DNA of 64,000 nt from Aristolochia californica (lineage: Eukaryota; Streptophyta; Magnoliopsida; Piperales; Aristolochiaceae). Shown in pieces: positions 1 through 11,230 of the stretch (position 1 is its first letter; the number at the start of each line of letters is the position of its first letter). The DNA lies in contig JARWKL010000010.1 of the NCBI GenBank assembly GCA_029961685.1, positions 23,658,067 to 23,722,066 on the forward strand. The letters are read 5' to 3'. The notes beneath the pieces were generated by a model, which was given only the letters and a program-made list of their open reading frames with translations, made no database searches and was not told where the DNA came from. A program made the translations under genes and the position numbers.

Positions 1-470
1 GATAGACATATAACAAAAAAACATTATAATTTAGCCTTTTCCCTTCTCCAATGCTCCCCTCAAGTTGATGCAGACACATCATAGGCACCCAATTTGGAAC
101 ATGTATACAAAAGTGGTCTCATTGCAATCTCTTTAGTGAAGATATCAGTCACCTAGCTTTGGGAAGAGACATATTGAAGGCAGATAATCCCAACTAATTT
201 ATTTTTCTCAAATGAAATGATAATCAATCTCAAAATGTTTAGTTCCTTTAGAAAAGACTGAATTGTAGATAACTTAAATAGTTGTTTGATTGTCACAGTG
301 AAGTTTCATTGAGGTAGATTCAAAGAGAAGTGACTTCACCCATACTATTTCACTCAATGTATGTGTCATTGCTCTCTATGTTGCTTTTGCACTGGATTAG
401 ATAACCACGTTCTATTTCTTATTTCTACAGTCTAGGAACTTATTTATATTATTGAACTCAAAATGTTTTT
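1..470 (-). pseudogene. Ty1/copia RNase H fragment, copy A
   Basis: This is the 3' end of a copia-type polyprotein read on the minus strand, too decayed for a long open frame. The paralogue in copy B still reads as copia RNase H, and the two stretches align closely base for base. The region also contains the usual copia tail, in which a short peptide after RNase H ends at the element's 3' side. No LTR is attached. The fragment sits directly beside the F-box compound repeat and was duplicated with it. I see the homology to copy B; the family call rests on copy B. Confidence 0.6.
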
Positions 471-880
471 AGAATGAAATCTTGAAAAGCAAATGGAAAG
501 AAACTTGATAACTCAACGAAATCCCAATAAAGTATAACAAAAAAATTTTCACATTACTTTGTAAGCATTGAACCGGACCTAATCTTACTTGGTCCAATTA
601 CTATAGGACCAGACAAACGGGCCGGATCTTCCAATTTTAAGCTAAATCTATTTTCCCTATATAAGAAACAAAAAATCATTGAACCGATGGGTCAGTTTCG
701 GTTCTGACACCACTCATCCATGTGGTAGTTTGCCTAATGGCACTTTATGCTTCCATCCTAAAATGGTTACTGACACAGCAACATCTGTCACGCCCCATCG
801 TCAGGTTTTTTACAACCAATTTTATGAGTGCATTGAATGTCTGAATTTTTTGTTACAATCAGAAATGTGTAAACAAGAGT

Positions 881-889
881 TATATAAAG
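881..889 (+). promoter_or_regulatory. TATA box of antisense leader module, copy A
   Basis: TATATAAAG lies upstream of a purine-rich leader and a splice-donor-like site at 1078. The same motif and context occur in copies B, C and D. A second TATA-like site (TATATAAG) is at 658-665. The promoter role is inferred. Confidence 0.45.
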
Positions 890-919
890 CAGAAGGGAGT
901 TAGAGCAGTGAGAGTAGGG

Positions 920-1227
920 GAAAGAGAATCAAGAGTGTTTTGTCTTTCCTTTCATCTTCTTCTTCTTTTTTGTCTTGTAAAGAAATTGCAACAGAGAAGA
1001 GGAACAACATAGCTGTTCAAAGATGTGATCCTCTTTTTTCTAGGAGAGTGGTTTCCTGTACTGCAATCGATCCATTTGTAAGCCTTTTCTTATTCATTCA
1101 TCTGTTTAAAATGTGCTAATCTGATGCTCTCTCCATCGCTATTTGAATCCTCTTTGTTTTTTTCCTTTAATGGTGCTTTCTTAAATCTTCTCAACTCAAT
1201 TTAAGTTCGTCTACTTGCTTATCATAG
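920..1227 (+). other. Leader exon plus small intron-like segment, copy A
   Basis: A leader runs to a GTAAGC donor at 1078. An intron-like stretch of 150 bases follows, ending in a pyrimidine-containing tract and TAG at 1225-1227. Copy B keeps a CAG acceptor and copy D a TAG, while copy C has lost its AG. In this copy the exon frame carries a stop, so no protein is claimed. It points antisense into the F-box relic at 1390-2430. Confidence 0.35.
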
Positions 1228-1389
1228 GTAAATACTACGGAGTCTGACAAGAATTTTACTGGAGCTCCGCTAGTACCTGAGATATTGACAAGTTGAACAA
1301 TCCAGTTTTTCAATTTGAAATGCTCAACCCAACCAGTTCAGCATTCAATTTGACAAATATGATGGTTCAAACTAGCAGCTGGCTAGGTT

Positions 1390-2430
1390 GTGCATTCAAT
1401 TTGAAAGTCTCGAGTACAAGTGGTCTACATCCCTGGATAGTTCGAAGTAGAAGTCGAGGTCAATGGTGAGCATCTCGAAAGCTTCATTTAGGGAGGGGAT
1501 GTCTTTGAAAGTGGCTTGTCACAACTCGACCCTTGACCTTGAGACTCTTCAGGTTCAGCTTGCTTATCTCAATCTCTTTAGCCAAAGTTGATCAATCTTC
1601 ATTACTTTCATTTTTTAGAGATTTGAAACCATTGAAATTGTATGCATCAGGTTAAGTTGAGTGAAGATATCAATGGACAAGAGAACAAACAGTCCACTTT
1701 TCTGTAGTTCTTCATCCAACGAATATCATCAAGTTCAAGCTACTTAACTCCACTCTTAATCTCTTCAGTTGAAGATGATCAATCTTCACCGACTTTAGGG
1801 AGTTGTAGCAACTCAAAGTCAAGTCCTCGAGAAGAGGGGACCCACTAATTATCTCACCTAATTGATCACCAGTAATGGCCACACGATAGAGAGCAACACT
1901 TCTTAGGGTTTTGAAACCCTTGACAGCTTGTGGGGCCTACAGTATCCCGCAAGTTAAGTTGAGAGATGATATTGATAGACTAGAGAACAAAGAGTTTGAC
2001 ATTCTGAATATATTCATCCCCCACCTTATATCATCATCCTCTGTTGTGTCTGAGTGCCTTACACTTCCACTCAAATCAAGCACAAGCTCCCCAAATCCTT
2101 CGACTTTGACAAATTTAATCCATTCTGTGAGATCGGATGAGTATCTGTCACTGAGACAAAAGAATGGGAGAAACTTCTTAATCTTGTCCAGAGTATGGAG
2201 TTGTAGAAGTTAGTAAACAACTTGTACATCCATAATAGTGTCAAGCCTATAATAGCTTCTTTAAATTTGTTGTGACCTCCTTGTCAAGCCAATAATAGTG
2301 TTGTAAATCCATAGGGTTTCCACATGTTTATCCATTGCCTAGATAGAATTGATGTCATCACTGCAAACTTCAATGGAAGAAAAGAGAGTATTAGTTGAAT
2401 AATATTTTATAGTAGCTTGCTGATATTGCC
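1390..2430 (-). pseudogene. F-box/LRR (FBD-type) protein relic, gene 2 of copy A
   Basis: Read on the minus strand, this begins near 2430 with a badly decayed F-box and continues through leucine-rich segments. These match the better preserved copy B, including the block around 2110-2000 with a V-E-G-F-G-E-L-V-L-D-L-S motif. The segment near 1500-1390 matches the part of the family where a D-K-P...P-S-L-N-E-A pattern follows the LRR core. Frames are interrupted repeatedly, so this is not a functional gene. F-box/LRR proteins act as substrate receptors of SCF ubiquitin ligases; here only the ancestry is supported. Confidence 0.6.
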
Positions 2431-2529
2431 AGTCTTCTGAGTAAAGGTTCTCTTATGCTTTTTGTTTGTTACACACTGCTATTTGTGATCTGAAATAACA
2501 AAAAAAGTATTGTGTTAATCAATCTATTT

Positions 2530-2910
2530 TCTGGGCAAAAACTTGAGTTCAAGTGATCTATATCCCTGGATAGTTTGAATTAGAATTCGAGGTCAAGGGT
2601 GAGCATCTCCGTAGCTTCATCCAGGGAGGGTGTTGTTGAAAGTGGGCTTGTTCCAAACTCGACCATTGTACTTAAGACTCTTCAGGTTCGGCTTACTTAT
2701 CTCCATCTCTTCAGCCGAAGATTATCAATCTTCATTGCTTTCATTTTTTAGAGATTTGAGACCATTGCAAATGTAATGAGGCTCCTTTATGCATGAGGTA
2801 AAGTCAAGTGAATATTTTGATGGACAAGAGAACAAACAATCCGATTTTCTGAATTTCTTCATCCATCGAATATCATCAAGTTCAAGCTACTGAGCTCCTA
2901 TTGCAGACAA
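2530..2910 (-). pseudogene. F-box/LRR C-terminal relic, gene 1 of copy A
   Basis: This is a second, separate LRR-terminal fragment on the minus strand, upstream of gene 2 in its own transcription direction. It repeats the same P-S-L-D-E-A-x-E-M-L-x-L-D-L pattern seen at 1390-1500. The layout (C-terminal piece of one gene, then the F-box of the next) recurs in copies B and D. It therefore reflects an ancestral tandem pair rather than one gene. Stops and frameshifts are present. Confidence 0.5.
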
Positions 2911-3701
2911 ATCAATCCACAGGGTTCAAAAAACAAATGAATATTATGTTGGTGTTGTTTGTGATACGAAATCAATATTCTGTAACTCTCCAAATTCTCA
3001 ATAAAATTGTAAAGACACATTTTCTGTGTATAGTAATGAATCTTCTGAGGGCTGTACATTTATTCCTTAACTTGTTCCCTCAATAGGATTGTTTGCTGCA
3101 TTGAAGAGATGATTCGCTACTTCCTCTCACCCCCTCAACCTCTTAAGCAAAATGAGAGTTGAGTGAAAATCCGAGAGATAACAGAAAATCAGATTGATTT
3201 TGGATCTTCAAAGAAACGAAAGCGATAATGACAAAATCTCAAAACCCAATTGCGATTTTCGTTTGACAAGTTAGAACCGATTTCTATTAAACTCAATTAG
3301 TTTCGATCTTGACTATGACTCTTTTCCGAAAATCTACTGAGCGAACGTCTTTCTGCTGTTGTAACTCGCTACTCATCTAATCATTGTCTCTGCACGCTCA
3401 GCTCTGACTCCCACATGTTAGTCTCTTTGCTCTTCTCTCTTCTATTTTATTTTCCATTTCAGCTTTTTGTCCCTGTTCTTCTTCTTTCTTTTTCGTTTCA
3501 GCTGTGTTCCTCTTCTCTTCAGTATTTTCCGCTTCAGGGCAGTTTTTCATCTGTGAACGAGGAAGATAAGCAAGGAGGAGAGGATTTCTCTGTATCTATG
3601 ATAAATATTGGCATATCAAGAACGTATTGTTTATATGTATGATGCATTAGTTGATGCATATTGTATTTAAACATTAACTTTTATTTATTATTTGTATTTA
3701 A

Positions 3702-3720
3702 GGTTTAGGGTTTAGGGTTA
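3702..3720 (+). repeat. Short telomere-like motif, copy A
   Basis: Two TTTAGGG units with partial flanking units. The same motif is at the equivalent place in copy B. It is too short to indicate a telomere. Confidence 0.6.
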
Positions 3721-3908
3721 TCGTTCAGAATTGGGTTTTCGAAAACATGGCCTTGAACACACAGGTCAAGAAATAAGGTTGTGGGAAAAAGAAATGAGCA
3801 GGGTTGGAATTGGCCAAGGTGGGGTTTAGAGTTCATGTTTGGAGTGAAGGTTGGATTTTGGTTGATAACAAGGTCAAGGAAACAGAAACACATATGGGTA
3901 AGAATCAA
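3705..3908 (-). other. 67-codon open frame shared by copies A and B
   Basis: The open frame has the same length and start in copy B (15940-16143), and roughly three quarters of residues agree. No domain is recognised. The plus strand is also partly open here. Conservation may be no more than that of the surrounding repeat. Confidence 0.2.
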
Positions 3909-4089
3909 TTTTCTACTTTTGGAACTTTTACTTGCTTGAGTTGTTTTTTAAAAACCTAAAGACAGTTTCGAATAAGATGGAGTCGAGGGAAAGGGAGCAA
4001 CCTCTATCCAAAATCCAAATTTTTTTTGAGCCTTGGCTTGGAGACATACCAACATCACGAAAAGTCTAACCCTTAGAGATCTATTTTAG

Positions 4090-5545
4090 GTTGGGTCCTT
4101 TTGGGATAAAATTTGAGGTTCTAGTTGATTTGGGTTTCCAAGCTTGTTATTCCAACTTCTTTTGGGTTACTACAACTTTTCTGGTTGATTGGGGTATCCC
4201 ATGTTTGTTTGATGCCTTTTTCATTCTTAATTTCATAAATGTGGGCATAGTGACTCATCTCATTGTAATAGTGGCATCTAATGTGAGGAATGGGAGAAAT
4301 TTTCTTATTTTGCTTTGTACTCTTCTTTCCAACTTTCTTCTTAGATGTGGATTTGAGAGATGGAAGTTTGACTTGATGTTCTAAGTCTAAACTCTTCTTT
4401 TAAAATGCAAGCCAATCACATGATTGCTTGTCTATCAATTCATTTTGTCTTGAGGCATTTGCTATATATCTTTCGTTACCCTCCAACAAGCTCTTCCTTG
4501 AGCCTTGCAATCTTATGTAATTGAGCATTGCATTTTTCTTTATATTTGTTTAGACAAAGAATAGACTTTTTTCTTCAATTGTATCCCAAACTGAGATCAA
4601 GACTTTCTTCTTTTTGTTCTTGGGATCTTTGCTTGTAGATGGGGTTCTTTTTTCAAGCTTTGGATATTTGTTCCTTCTATGTCCTAGTTTCCCACACTCA
4701 AAACAAACATCAGTTTCCTTATAGAATTTGTCATTTTGAGTTCTAGCCTTCTATGAAATTCTTCTTTTTCCTATAGATTCTTTGAAGAAGTCTAGTGATG
4801 AAACTTACGTCATCAGAGCTTTCTTCACTAGAGTTACTTTCAACACTTGTATTGGGCTTAAGAGCAATTTTTTTAGCTTGCTCTTCCTCAACATCTTGAG
4901 GTTCCATCTCATAAGTGAGAAGGATTCATAGTAGCTATTCTGAGCTTATAGTTCTAAAGTTATCATTCCCATGCACGGTTATCTTCCTTGCCTCTCATAA
5001 CTTTGGAAGTGCCTTGAGTAGCTTGTCATTTTGTCTATACAAGGAAATCACTTCTCCTAGAATGTTCAACTCATTAATTATATGAGTGAACCTAGAGTTC
5101 ATCTCAGCTATTCATTCACCTAGTTTCATTTTGATTTCATCTTCTTGGGCTAGCAATAAGCTAATTCTAGAGTCTTTTACTCTAGTGATTCCTTCATGTG
5201 TGACCTTTAGTTTTTTCCAAATTTCCTTGAAAATTTTACATGTGGGGACCCTATTGAACTCATTTGGTTCTAGGTGGAAGGCCTTAGAGTTTATCTTGAG
5301 CTGCTTTTTCTCTTTCCTAGTTAGCTTATTGAATTCATTTTCAATTGGAAGGCCATATTCAAGATTTTGTGGCTCAAAAGGACCATTCTCTGTTACATGC
5401 TATATATCCAAATTCATAGATTGAAGGAAGAATTCCATTCTTACCTTCGAATATCCATATTTTTTTCCATTGAACAAAGGTGGATAGTTGGCATATTGTT
5501 CTTCGGGGAAGAGCAATTTTTCTTGAGATACCATTTATTATATTT
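4090..5545 (-). pseudogene. Ty1/copia gag relic (SIRE-like)
   Basis: The minus strand reads as a copia gag in pieces. A P-P-L-F-N-G-K-x-Y...V-R-M-E-F-F-L-Q-S start lies near 5500-5420. A UBN2-type core with K-E-I-W-K-K-L-K-V-T-H-E-G lies near 5240-5170. An E-M-N-S-R-F-T...N-E-L-N-x-L-G block follows near 5110-5050. A zinc knuckle near 4735-4690 has the last cysteine changed (C-x2-C-x4-H-x4-Y), then a lysine-rich coiled segment. Several stops and shifts break the frame. Gag forms the virus-like particle of the element. Protease, integrase and reverse transcriptase are absent: the element stops at the border with compound repeat A. Confidence 0.8.
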
Positions 5546-5583
5546 TCAAAATCATGAGGATTTTGATTTCAATTAAGTGTTTG

Positions 5584-5599
5584 GCCCACTCTGGTACCA
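5584..5599 (-). other. Primer binding site of the minus-strand copia element
   Basis: On the minus strand TGGTACCAGAG follows the LTR end after three bases. It matches the plant initiator-Met-tRNA primer site (TGGTATCAGAGC) with one change in the first eleven bases. It fixes the LTR edge at 5602 and the orientation of the element. Confidence 0.75.
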
Positions 5600-5601
5600 A
5601 T

Positions 5602-7235
5602 TGTTGGCCCAATGGCTTCTCAAGGGGAGGATGAATTGAGAATATTGAATTAACATTAAGTTGCACGTGTAATAAAAATCATGCATAAAAGTAATTCGAT
5701 GTAAAACAAAACATGCACACACCACAGGAGACAAAAAAAAATTGTTATTGAAGTTCCCCTATTGGTATTCACTACGAGAGAACCATTGCTTGGGAAATTC
5801 CACTATTCAAAAGCTCTAATAGCCGAAATTACATAAAGAGATTTCAGTTTTCTTTAAACCACGTGTAGCTCAATACATGTATTTTACAACACCAATCTTC
5901 CCAAGAGATTGCTATTAGATTCTAGCTCTAGCTGGCCCTTTGTATCTAGATTCTATAGGTTCTAGATGTACCTTTCATAAATTTAAGTAAATATAAAGGA
6001 AAAATGTACACCCTTACTTGGAGAGATCATTCTCCATGAGAGATCCAAGCTTCCTCTTCCTTTGCAACACAATGTGAAGTGATTGAAGGAGCTTGACTAT
6101 ATGAAAGCAAGGCTGGGATGGAAAGAGACTTGAAATTTCAAAGAATATGACTCACTCCTTCACTCTAATTCATTTTTCAGATATTTTGCAAGATTGAGAG
6201 TAAATGCTTAGGATATTTGAAAATAATGCTCATTAAAATTTCCAATACAATGTTTGGTGGGGTATTAAAAACTTTACCAACTCAAACTAGTCATTTTTTC
6301 CCGTTAGCAAAAATCAGTACTTTGATTGATTGATCATTGTTATGTGACTAATCGATCAATTGATCATAACAACTACTTTTCTATTAGACAGTGACATATT
6401 GATCGATGGACTGATTGATCAATATGTTACAGTTGGTGTAGAAAAGTTAAGTTACTCATTCATTGACTACGGGATGATCGATCAATCAGAATTCCCTCTG
6501 ACTATGCAATACAAATATGATCAATTAGTGCATTTCCTATGATCAATCATGTTTTATGCCTCAGACTTGCAAGATTATGTTTGATTGGCAAGATTATGTC
6601 TGATCGATCAATCAGGTGGGGTGATCAATCATTCCATGTAAAGTTTGTTTGCCTGGGTAGAATTGATCAATCAATCCAAATGGGATGATTGATCAGGCTC
6701 CATAGCATGAAATAGTCATGTTCTGGATGATGGACCAATCGACTATGGTTTCTCAATCATGCTTTATATTTATGGCCCCTGCACTTCTAGATGATCGATC
6801 ACTCCAGTGTCAGTTCAACTATGTTGACATTTAAAATATGAGAATGTTTTTTTCTCTAAGTTCTCTAACAAGTTCTAAGTGATGTTCTTAAACATATCTA
6901 TATGCATTTTGTGACTTAAAGCTCCAATTTCACAATTGTACTTAATGAAGGGAGTTTAGGAATACTCTCTTACATTGTGACTGAGTATGGACATTTAATT
7001 TTTACATTTGAACTCTAGTCTTCTCGTTGTCTTCTTCCTCATGGGTGCTTCTTCTAGTGATGTCCTTCATTGATGCTCGAGATATTGTGTAGGCTTGATC
7101 ATTTTGAAGTTTTAAACCTTGAGATGCATTGACTCTTGAAGGTGAAATATCTGAATACTTAGTTTTTCAAATTGTTTGATCAATTTAGTTATGTTATCAT
7201 AAAAAATAACATAGGAGTCAACCTATGCTCAACAC
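5602..7235 (-). mobile_element. 5' LTR of truncated copia element
   Basis: The edge at 5602 is TGTTGG on the plus strand, beside the primer site. The other edge is placed near 7220-7235 where the plus strand reads GTCAACC...CTCAACA. On the minus strand this gives a TGTTG-type start followed by a stretch typical of copia LTRs (TTTTTTATGATAACA). No partner LTR is in the window. Inside it is a segment rich in GATC dyads (6300-6830). Confidence 0.65.
6300..6830. repeat. Cluster of TGATCRATCA-type dyads inside the LTR
   Basis: About a dozen occurrences of overlapping GATCGATCAATC, TTGATCAATC and TGATTGATC elements lie in ~500 bp, in both orientations. They are separated by unrelated sequence. Function is unknown. 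Confidence 0.7.
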
Positions 7236-7239
7236 TTAG

Positions 7240-8130
7240 CCATGAATTTGAAGTGCCTCACATTCATACTTTGTGATCCACTTGTCCCATACTCTGAAAT
7301 TAGAAGAATGGAGGTCTTCAACTTGAGTTTTTCAAGCATGCTAAGTATTTTCTTTTACATTCATAGTTATTTTAGTACTTTGTTTGGTTGATTTGAGTTT
7401 TGATAAATTACTTTATCTGAGTTTTGAATTTTGATATCAAAACTCTTTGAAGAGATTATTGTATACTTTTAATTTTTATACATAGTGGTGCCAATCATAT
7501 TGGTAGAACCACTTAAGTATTTTTTATATTATATTATGTTGTTCCATTGATCTATCTGTCTATCAAGAGGCATATTGTGCTTGATTGAAAAGCAAGAGAC
7601 CTTTGTTATGTAGTCATTTGTTAACTTGCTAAGCATCTATACTTAGTGTTGTCGTAAGTCCCTATGTGGACAAGTGTTGTTCTTGCCATAAGATCTATGT
7701 GGGTTAGTATTTGCTATTGCCATAAGACCATGTCCGGGCAGGTGTTGTTGTTTCCATAAGTCCATATGTGGGCAAGTATTGTTGTTGATGTTGCTATTGT
7801 TGTTATTGTTATTGTTGTTTTAGTAAGTCCTTGTGTGAAAAAAAGTGTTGTTATAGGTTTTTTATTTAGAGTTTGTTAACTATAAGCCCCTAACTGTTAG
7901 GGGAAGGTGTTGTAATTGAACTTGTGTGGTTCTAATTTGTAGATGTTGTTTGGCTTTACATAGTGGATCCTTTAACTCCAAGGTAAGAGATCCCTGGGAG
8001 TAGAGCCACAATCTAAGATAGTGATTGTGAACCACTTTAAATATTGGTGTTGTGGATGTGATTATGCTAGATTGATTTAAAGTTCATAATTTTTTAGTAA
8101 ACCTATTCACCCCCTATAAGTTTACTTTGA
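7240..8130 (+). mobile_element. Copia-type LTR fragment (plus strand)
   Basis: It ends with a GTGAACCACTTTAAAT...ACCTATTCACCCCCTATA stretch, characteristic of copia LTR 3' portions. It carries five imperfect repeats of a TAAGTCC-TATGTGGGCAAG motif between about 7650 and 7860. Similar motifs occur in the LTR-like blocks at 31860-32100, 35400-35650 and 45960-46200. The start edge is not defined. Confidence 0.5.
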
Positions 8131-8879
8131 ACAAATCCTTTTCAAACTCTGTCTTAAGTCTCATGCCAAGTGTTGATAGCATTGTGATGCAAAATCCATA
8201 GGAACTAGTTCTTAGTTGTGTTTGTTTTCTTGTGAGTGTGGCACACACATGTATGGGAAGGGGATCTTTACTCCTGAGTCTTACTCTTCCCCTCTGCTGC
8301 ACAACCTAAAGCTACATGAAGTAACATGAACATAGAAGACATGCCCATGGAATGAATCATTAACATAGAAATCATGCCCATGGAAAACCTACAAGAAGAT
8401 AGGTTCACACCCATGCAAAGGAGACATTATTCTCAGTCATGCAAGCCATGCAAAGGGGGACGTTTTCAAGCATGGATAAATCTCAACCACCTCAAGGATC
8501 TTCTATAATTAGTTATCCCACAATCACCCACATGAGGGTCCCACCACAAGAAAAATTAGCTATTCAAGATTCTCCTACAAATCATACTCAATTAATCAAA
8601 ATCAATCAAGGATAAGTATCCTGACAAATCACTCAATAAAAGGGAGAATCAAGGACAAATGAATCACTAAAGTGAAGAGGATCAAGATCCAATAATCGTA
8701 GAAGAAGAATGAAAGAAACAACCCATTGATTTTTTCAAATTTGTAAAGACACCTAGATGACACTAAGACACTTCAATGTGTGGAATTCAGACCTTTGTAT
8801 TCCCATTTTGTGGGATTTTGGAAAACTATGTAAACCCTTGTATACTTATGTCTTCACACTGATTTAATTCAAACAATTC
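8131..8879. other. Unassigned stretch
   Basis: It contains two short near-repeats around ATGCCCATGGAA (8340-8385) and low-complexity A-rich DNA. No gene or clear element is seen. Confidence 0.5.
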
Positions 8880-9386
8880 TTTTTTGTTCCTCTGTTGGTG
8901 GTTCAAACACTGAAGCGCCTTCTCAAATCTTCCATGATTGCTTGAATTTTCTCACCTTCATCATGTTGAATTTATGAAAAAGATAAATACTTCATTGACT
9001 TATTATAACCAGAGTACATGAACCTCTATTTATAATAGAGGAAAGTAGTGTAGTCCAATTACAATAAAATTACCTTTGTCCCAATTACACCCAAACTCTA
9101 ACTCTTAAATATAAGTCCTAGTATAATTAAATAACTCAATATAGGTAAAAGACAAACATTACTCAAACTAGAACTCTTCTAGGACGTGACCATAAGATAA
9201 AGATGCCTTTGTGAGTCCTTATTGATCTTCCAACTAATGTGATAAGGATGTCAGCTTGTGGTAATCATGGTTGATGGTCCTTGGGACCATATTGTGGGCC
9301 TTTCTTGGTCAGATGGCCCATGTTATAATACTCTTAGATATGTGGGCTTCCTTGGTCGTGTGGGCTGGAGCCCATCTTCCAACACA
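8880..9386 (-). mobile_element. LTR-like fragment, second family, copy 1
   Basis: The segment 9000-9130 is the reverse complement of 39500-39620. It includes the dyad CCTCTATT-ATA-AATAGAGG, which embeds a TATA box. The plus strand ends with CTTCCAACA near 9386, fitting a TGTTGG LTR start on the minus strand. The other edge is uncertain. Confidence 0.45.
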
Positions 9387-9770
9387 TCAATTGGCTGCTT
9401 CACAATCACCTCCTTTATCTATCCTAGACAAGGTTGAGGAAGACCATACATGAAATTTAATGGGATGGATTTTGTGATTTTCTCTTCTGAAACACTTAAA
9501 AAACATCATTTTGGATCTGGAGCTTTTAGCCCTCTTACCAAGGGATGCGTTTGTCACTTATATCATGTATCGAGTAATATGTGTTGGACTTTGGGTGTGT
9601 TGATTAGCTTTGAAAGATGATACATAACTAATACAATCCAAAAAATGATGCATATTATATGTAATGATACAGATATTATCAGTTACGTCAATTCTTGAGG
9701 TTGATACTTAACACATTACCCACCTTGTCTACTTTTTAGTGTTGCTAATTATAGCAATTTAAACTACAAA

Positions 9771-9923
9771 GACTAAAAAAATCTTAACTAAGGTGTAGTT
9801 TTGGATAAAATTGAAAAGTCACCTACAAAATAATAATTGTCATTTCTAATTAATGTGAAAGGATATCATTTTTATGGGATACCACATTTCCCAAAACTAC
9901 ACCTTAGCTAAGATTTTTCAGTC
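9771..9923. mobile_element. MITE-like fold-back element
   Basis: Terminal inverted repeats of 33-34 bases (9771-9804 and 9891-9923) agree except for two substitutions and one indel. They enclose 86 bp of AT-rich DNA with no coding capacity. No convincing target-site duplication was found, so the superfamily is not assigned. Confidence 0.65.
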
Positions 9924-10239
9924 TAAAGGCAATAGAAGTTAAAATTATTCATAAAGCTGTTTTATTTCTTGAATATTTTTGGATATTATAAATCATTAGA
10001 GTTCACGATGTAGCAATTCAATATCTTCTTTTACATTTCTTTTGATTTCAAACTATGTGTAAGTTTGTGAGAGTAAGAAAGTCACATAGAGATGTTCTCA
10101 TCTTGAATATCGTAAATTTTAAAATTATTCATGATGAGATTCATCTTGGATATAATAAATGTTTTGGCTGTATTTATTTTAAAATCCATTAATATATTTG
10201 TGTGATTTTGTGATTTTTTTGCTATGTTGTTTTGAGTCT

Positions 10240-11145
10240 ATAGGGTAAATTTAGGCAATGAATAGTGTGCAAGAAGCATGAATGAAGAAATCAGATATAA
10301 CTCATATTCTAAAATCAACATATCTTTTTTGTAGTAAAAGAAGAAGAAAGCAACCTCATAAGGAGTTTGAGATAGAGGCTAGCAAATAAAGAAGCCACAA
10401 AAATGAGATAAGTTGAAAAGCTAAAATCCCAAAATCTCATTTGATGTCTGCAAATGAAAAACTAAAGGCTCAAAAGGAACTATAGAGTATGGTGAAAGAA
10501 ATGGAGCATTGGGCTAGTTTATAGAAGAATTTGGGAGAAATGTGCATGAAACCAAATGAAGGGTGGTGCATAAAAGAGATGATGAAGTCACCTTAAGTTG
10601 ACAAAGTTGGTCATGAGACCAAGAGTGTCAATTGAGCATAGTTGGTAAGAAAATTGAAAAGGAGAAAGAAGCAAGAGGGGAAAGAACGAGAAAATGTAGC
10701 CCAAAAGGAGGTTATATAATCTAGACAAGGGTCTTGAAAATTAGCTTCTAGGGAACCACTTAGTCAATCTAGGTGACAGTAGAGCCATGCTAGCTCAACT
10801 TTAGAAGTGAAAATTGACTAACAATTTTGACCAGTGTTTTAGTCATTGTATATGGTTTTGTGAGTATGAAATGAGACATGTAGTCCCAAGATCCCTAAAA
10901 AGAGAGTTGTGTTTTGATTGTGATATTACTTGAGACTACTTAAGGAAGCTTGAATGCATGAAAATAAAGGGAGTGTAAAACTTAAGGGGGAGTACAATTA
11001 CAAGCTAATGTACATATCTTCGGGGTAGTAGAATGCAATAGCAAAAGAGAGAGCATCACATGACGTCGGGGGAGCATCACTATAAGGGGAGCATACCTAT
11101 AGTCCCCATTATAAATTTTGATGATATCAAAAGGGGGAGAAAATT
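10240..11145 (+). pseudogene. Copia 3' region with polypurine tract
   Basis: From about 10330 to 10860 the plus strand reads as a lysine/glutamate-rich coiled-coil-like frame broken by stops. The product is not recognised; its position before the polypurine tract recalls the extra ORF of SIRE-type copia elements. At 10985-11145 come several GGGGGAG tracts and the tell-tale TTTGATGATATCAAAAGGGGG motif (polypurine tract 11129-11141). These usually mark the 3' end of copia elements just before the LTR. An LTR-like TGTTGG start follows at 11305. Confidence 0.5.
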
Positions 11146-11230
11146 TGGAGTGAACGTATAAAAATCCACACAAGTCAACATAGCATTGAACTTTGGGGAG
11201 TCATGATGAAAGAGTTTGATTTTTGTATTT

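Larger units (their letters stand above)
1..3910. repeat. Compound repeat, copy A
   Basis: This block aligns almost end to end with 11905-16147 (copy B) in the same orientation. Inverted partial copies lie at 19711-21520 (C) and 40320-42130 (D). In order it holds a copia RNase H fragment, a TATA/leader/intron module, two F-box/LRR relics on the minus strand, a pyrimidine-rich stretch, and a short telomere-like motif. The left edge is the window edge, so the true start is unknown. Between-copy differences are scattered substitutions and small indels, plus one ~240-bp presence/absence block near the right end. Confidence 0.85.

Noticed and set aside
679..903. 74-codon frame in copy A and its relative in copy C
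   Set aside because: Overlaps the TATA/leader module and is not kept in B or D; an incidental frame in repeat DNA.
3702..3720. Telomere-like TTTAGGG units, also at 15938
   Set aside because: Only two units; common in plant DNA and explained by duplication of the repeat.
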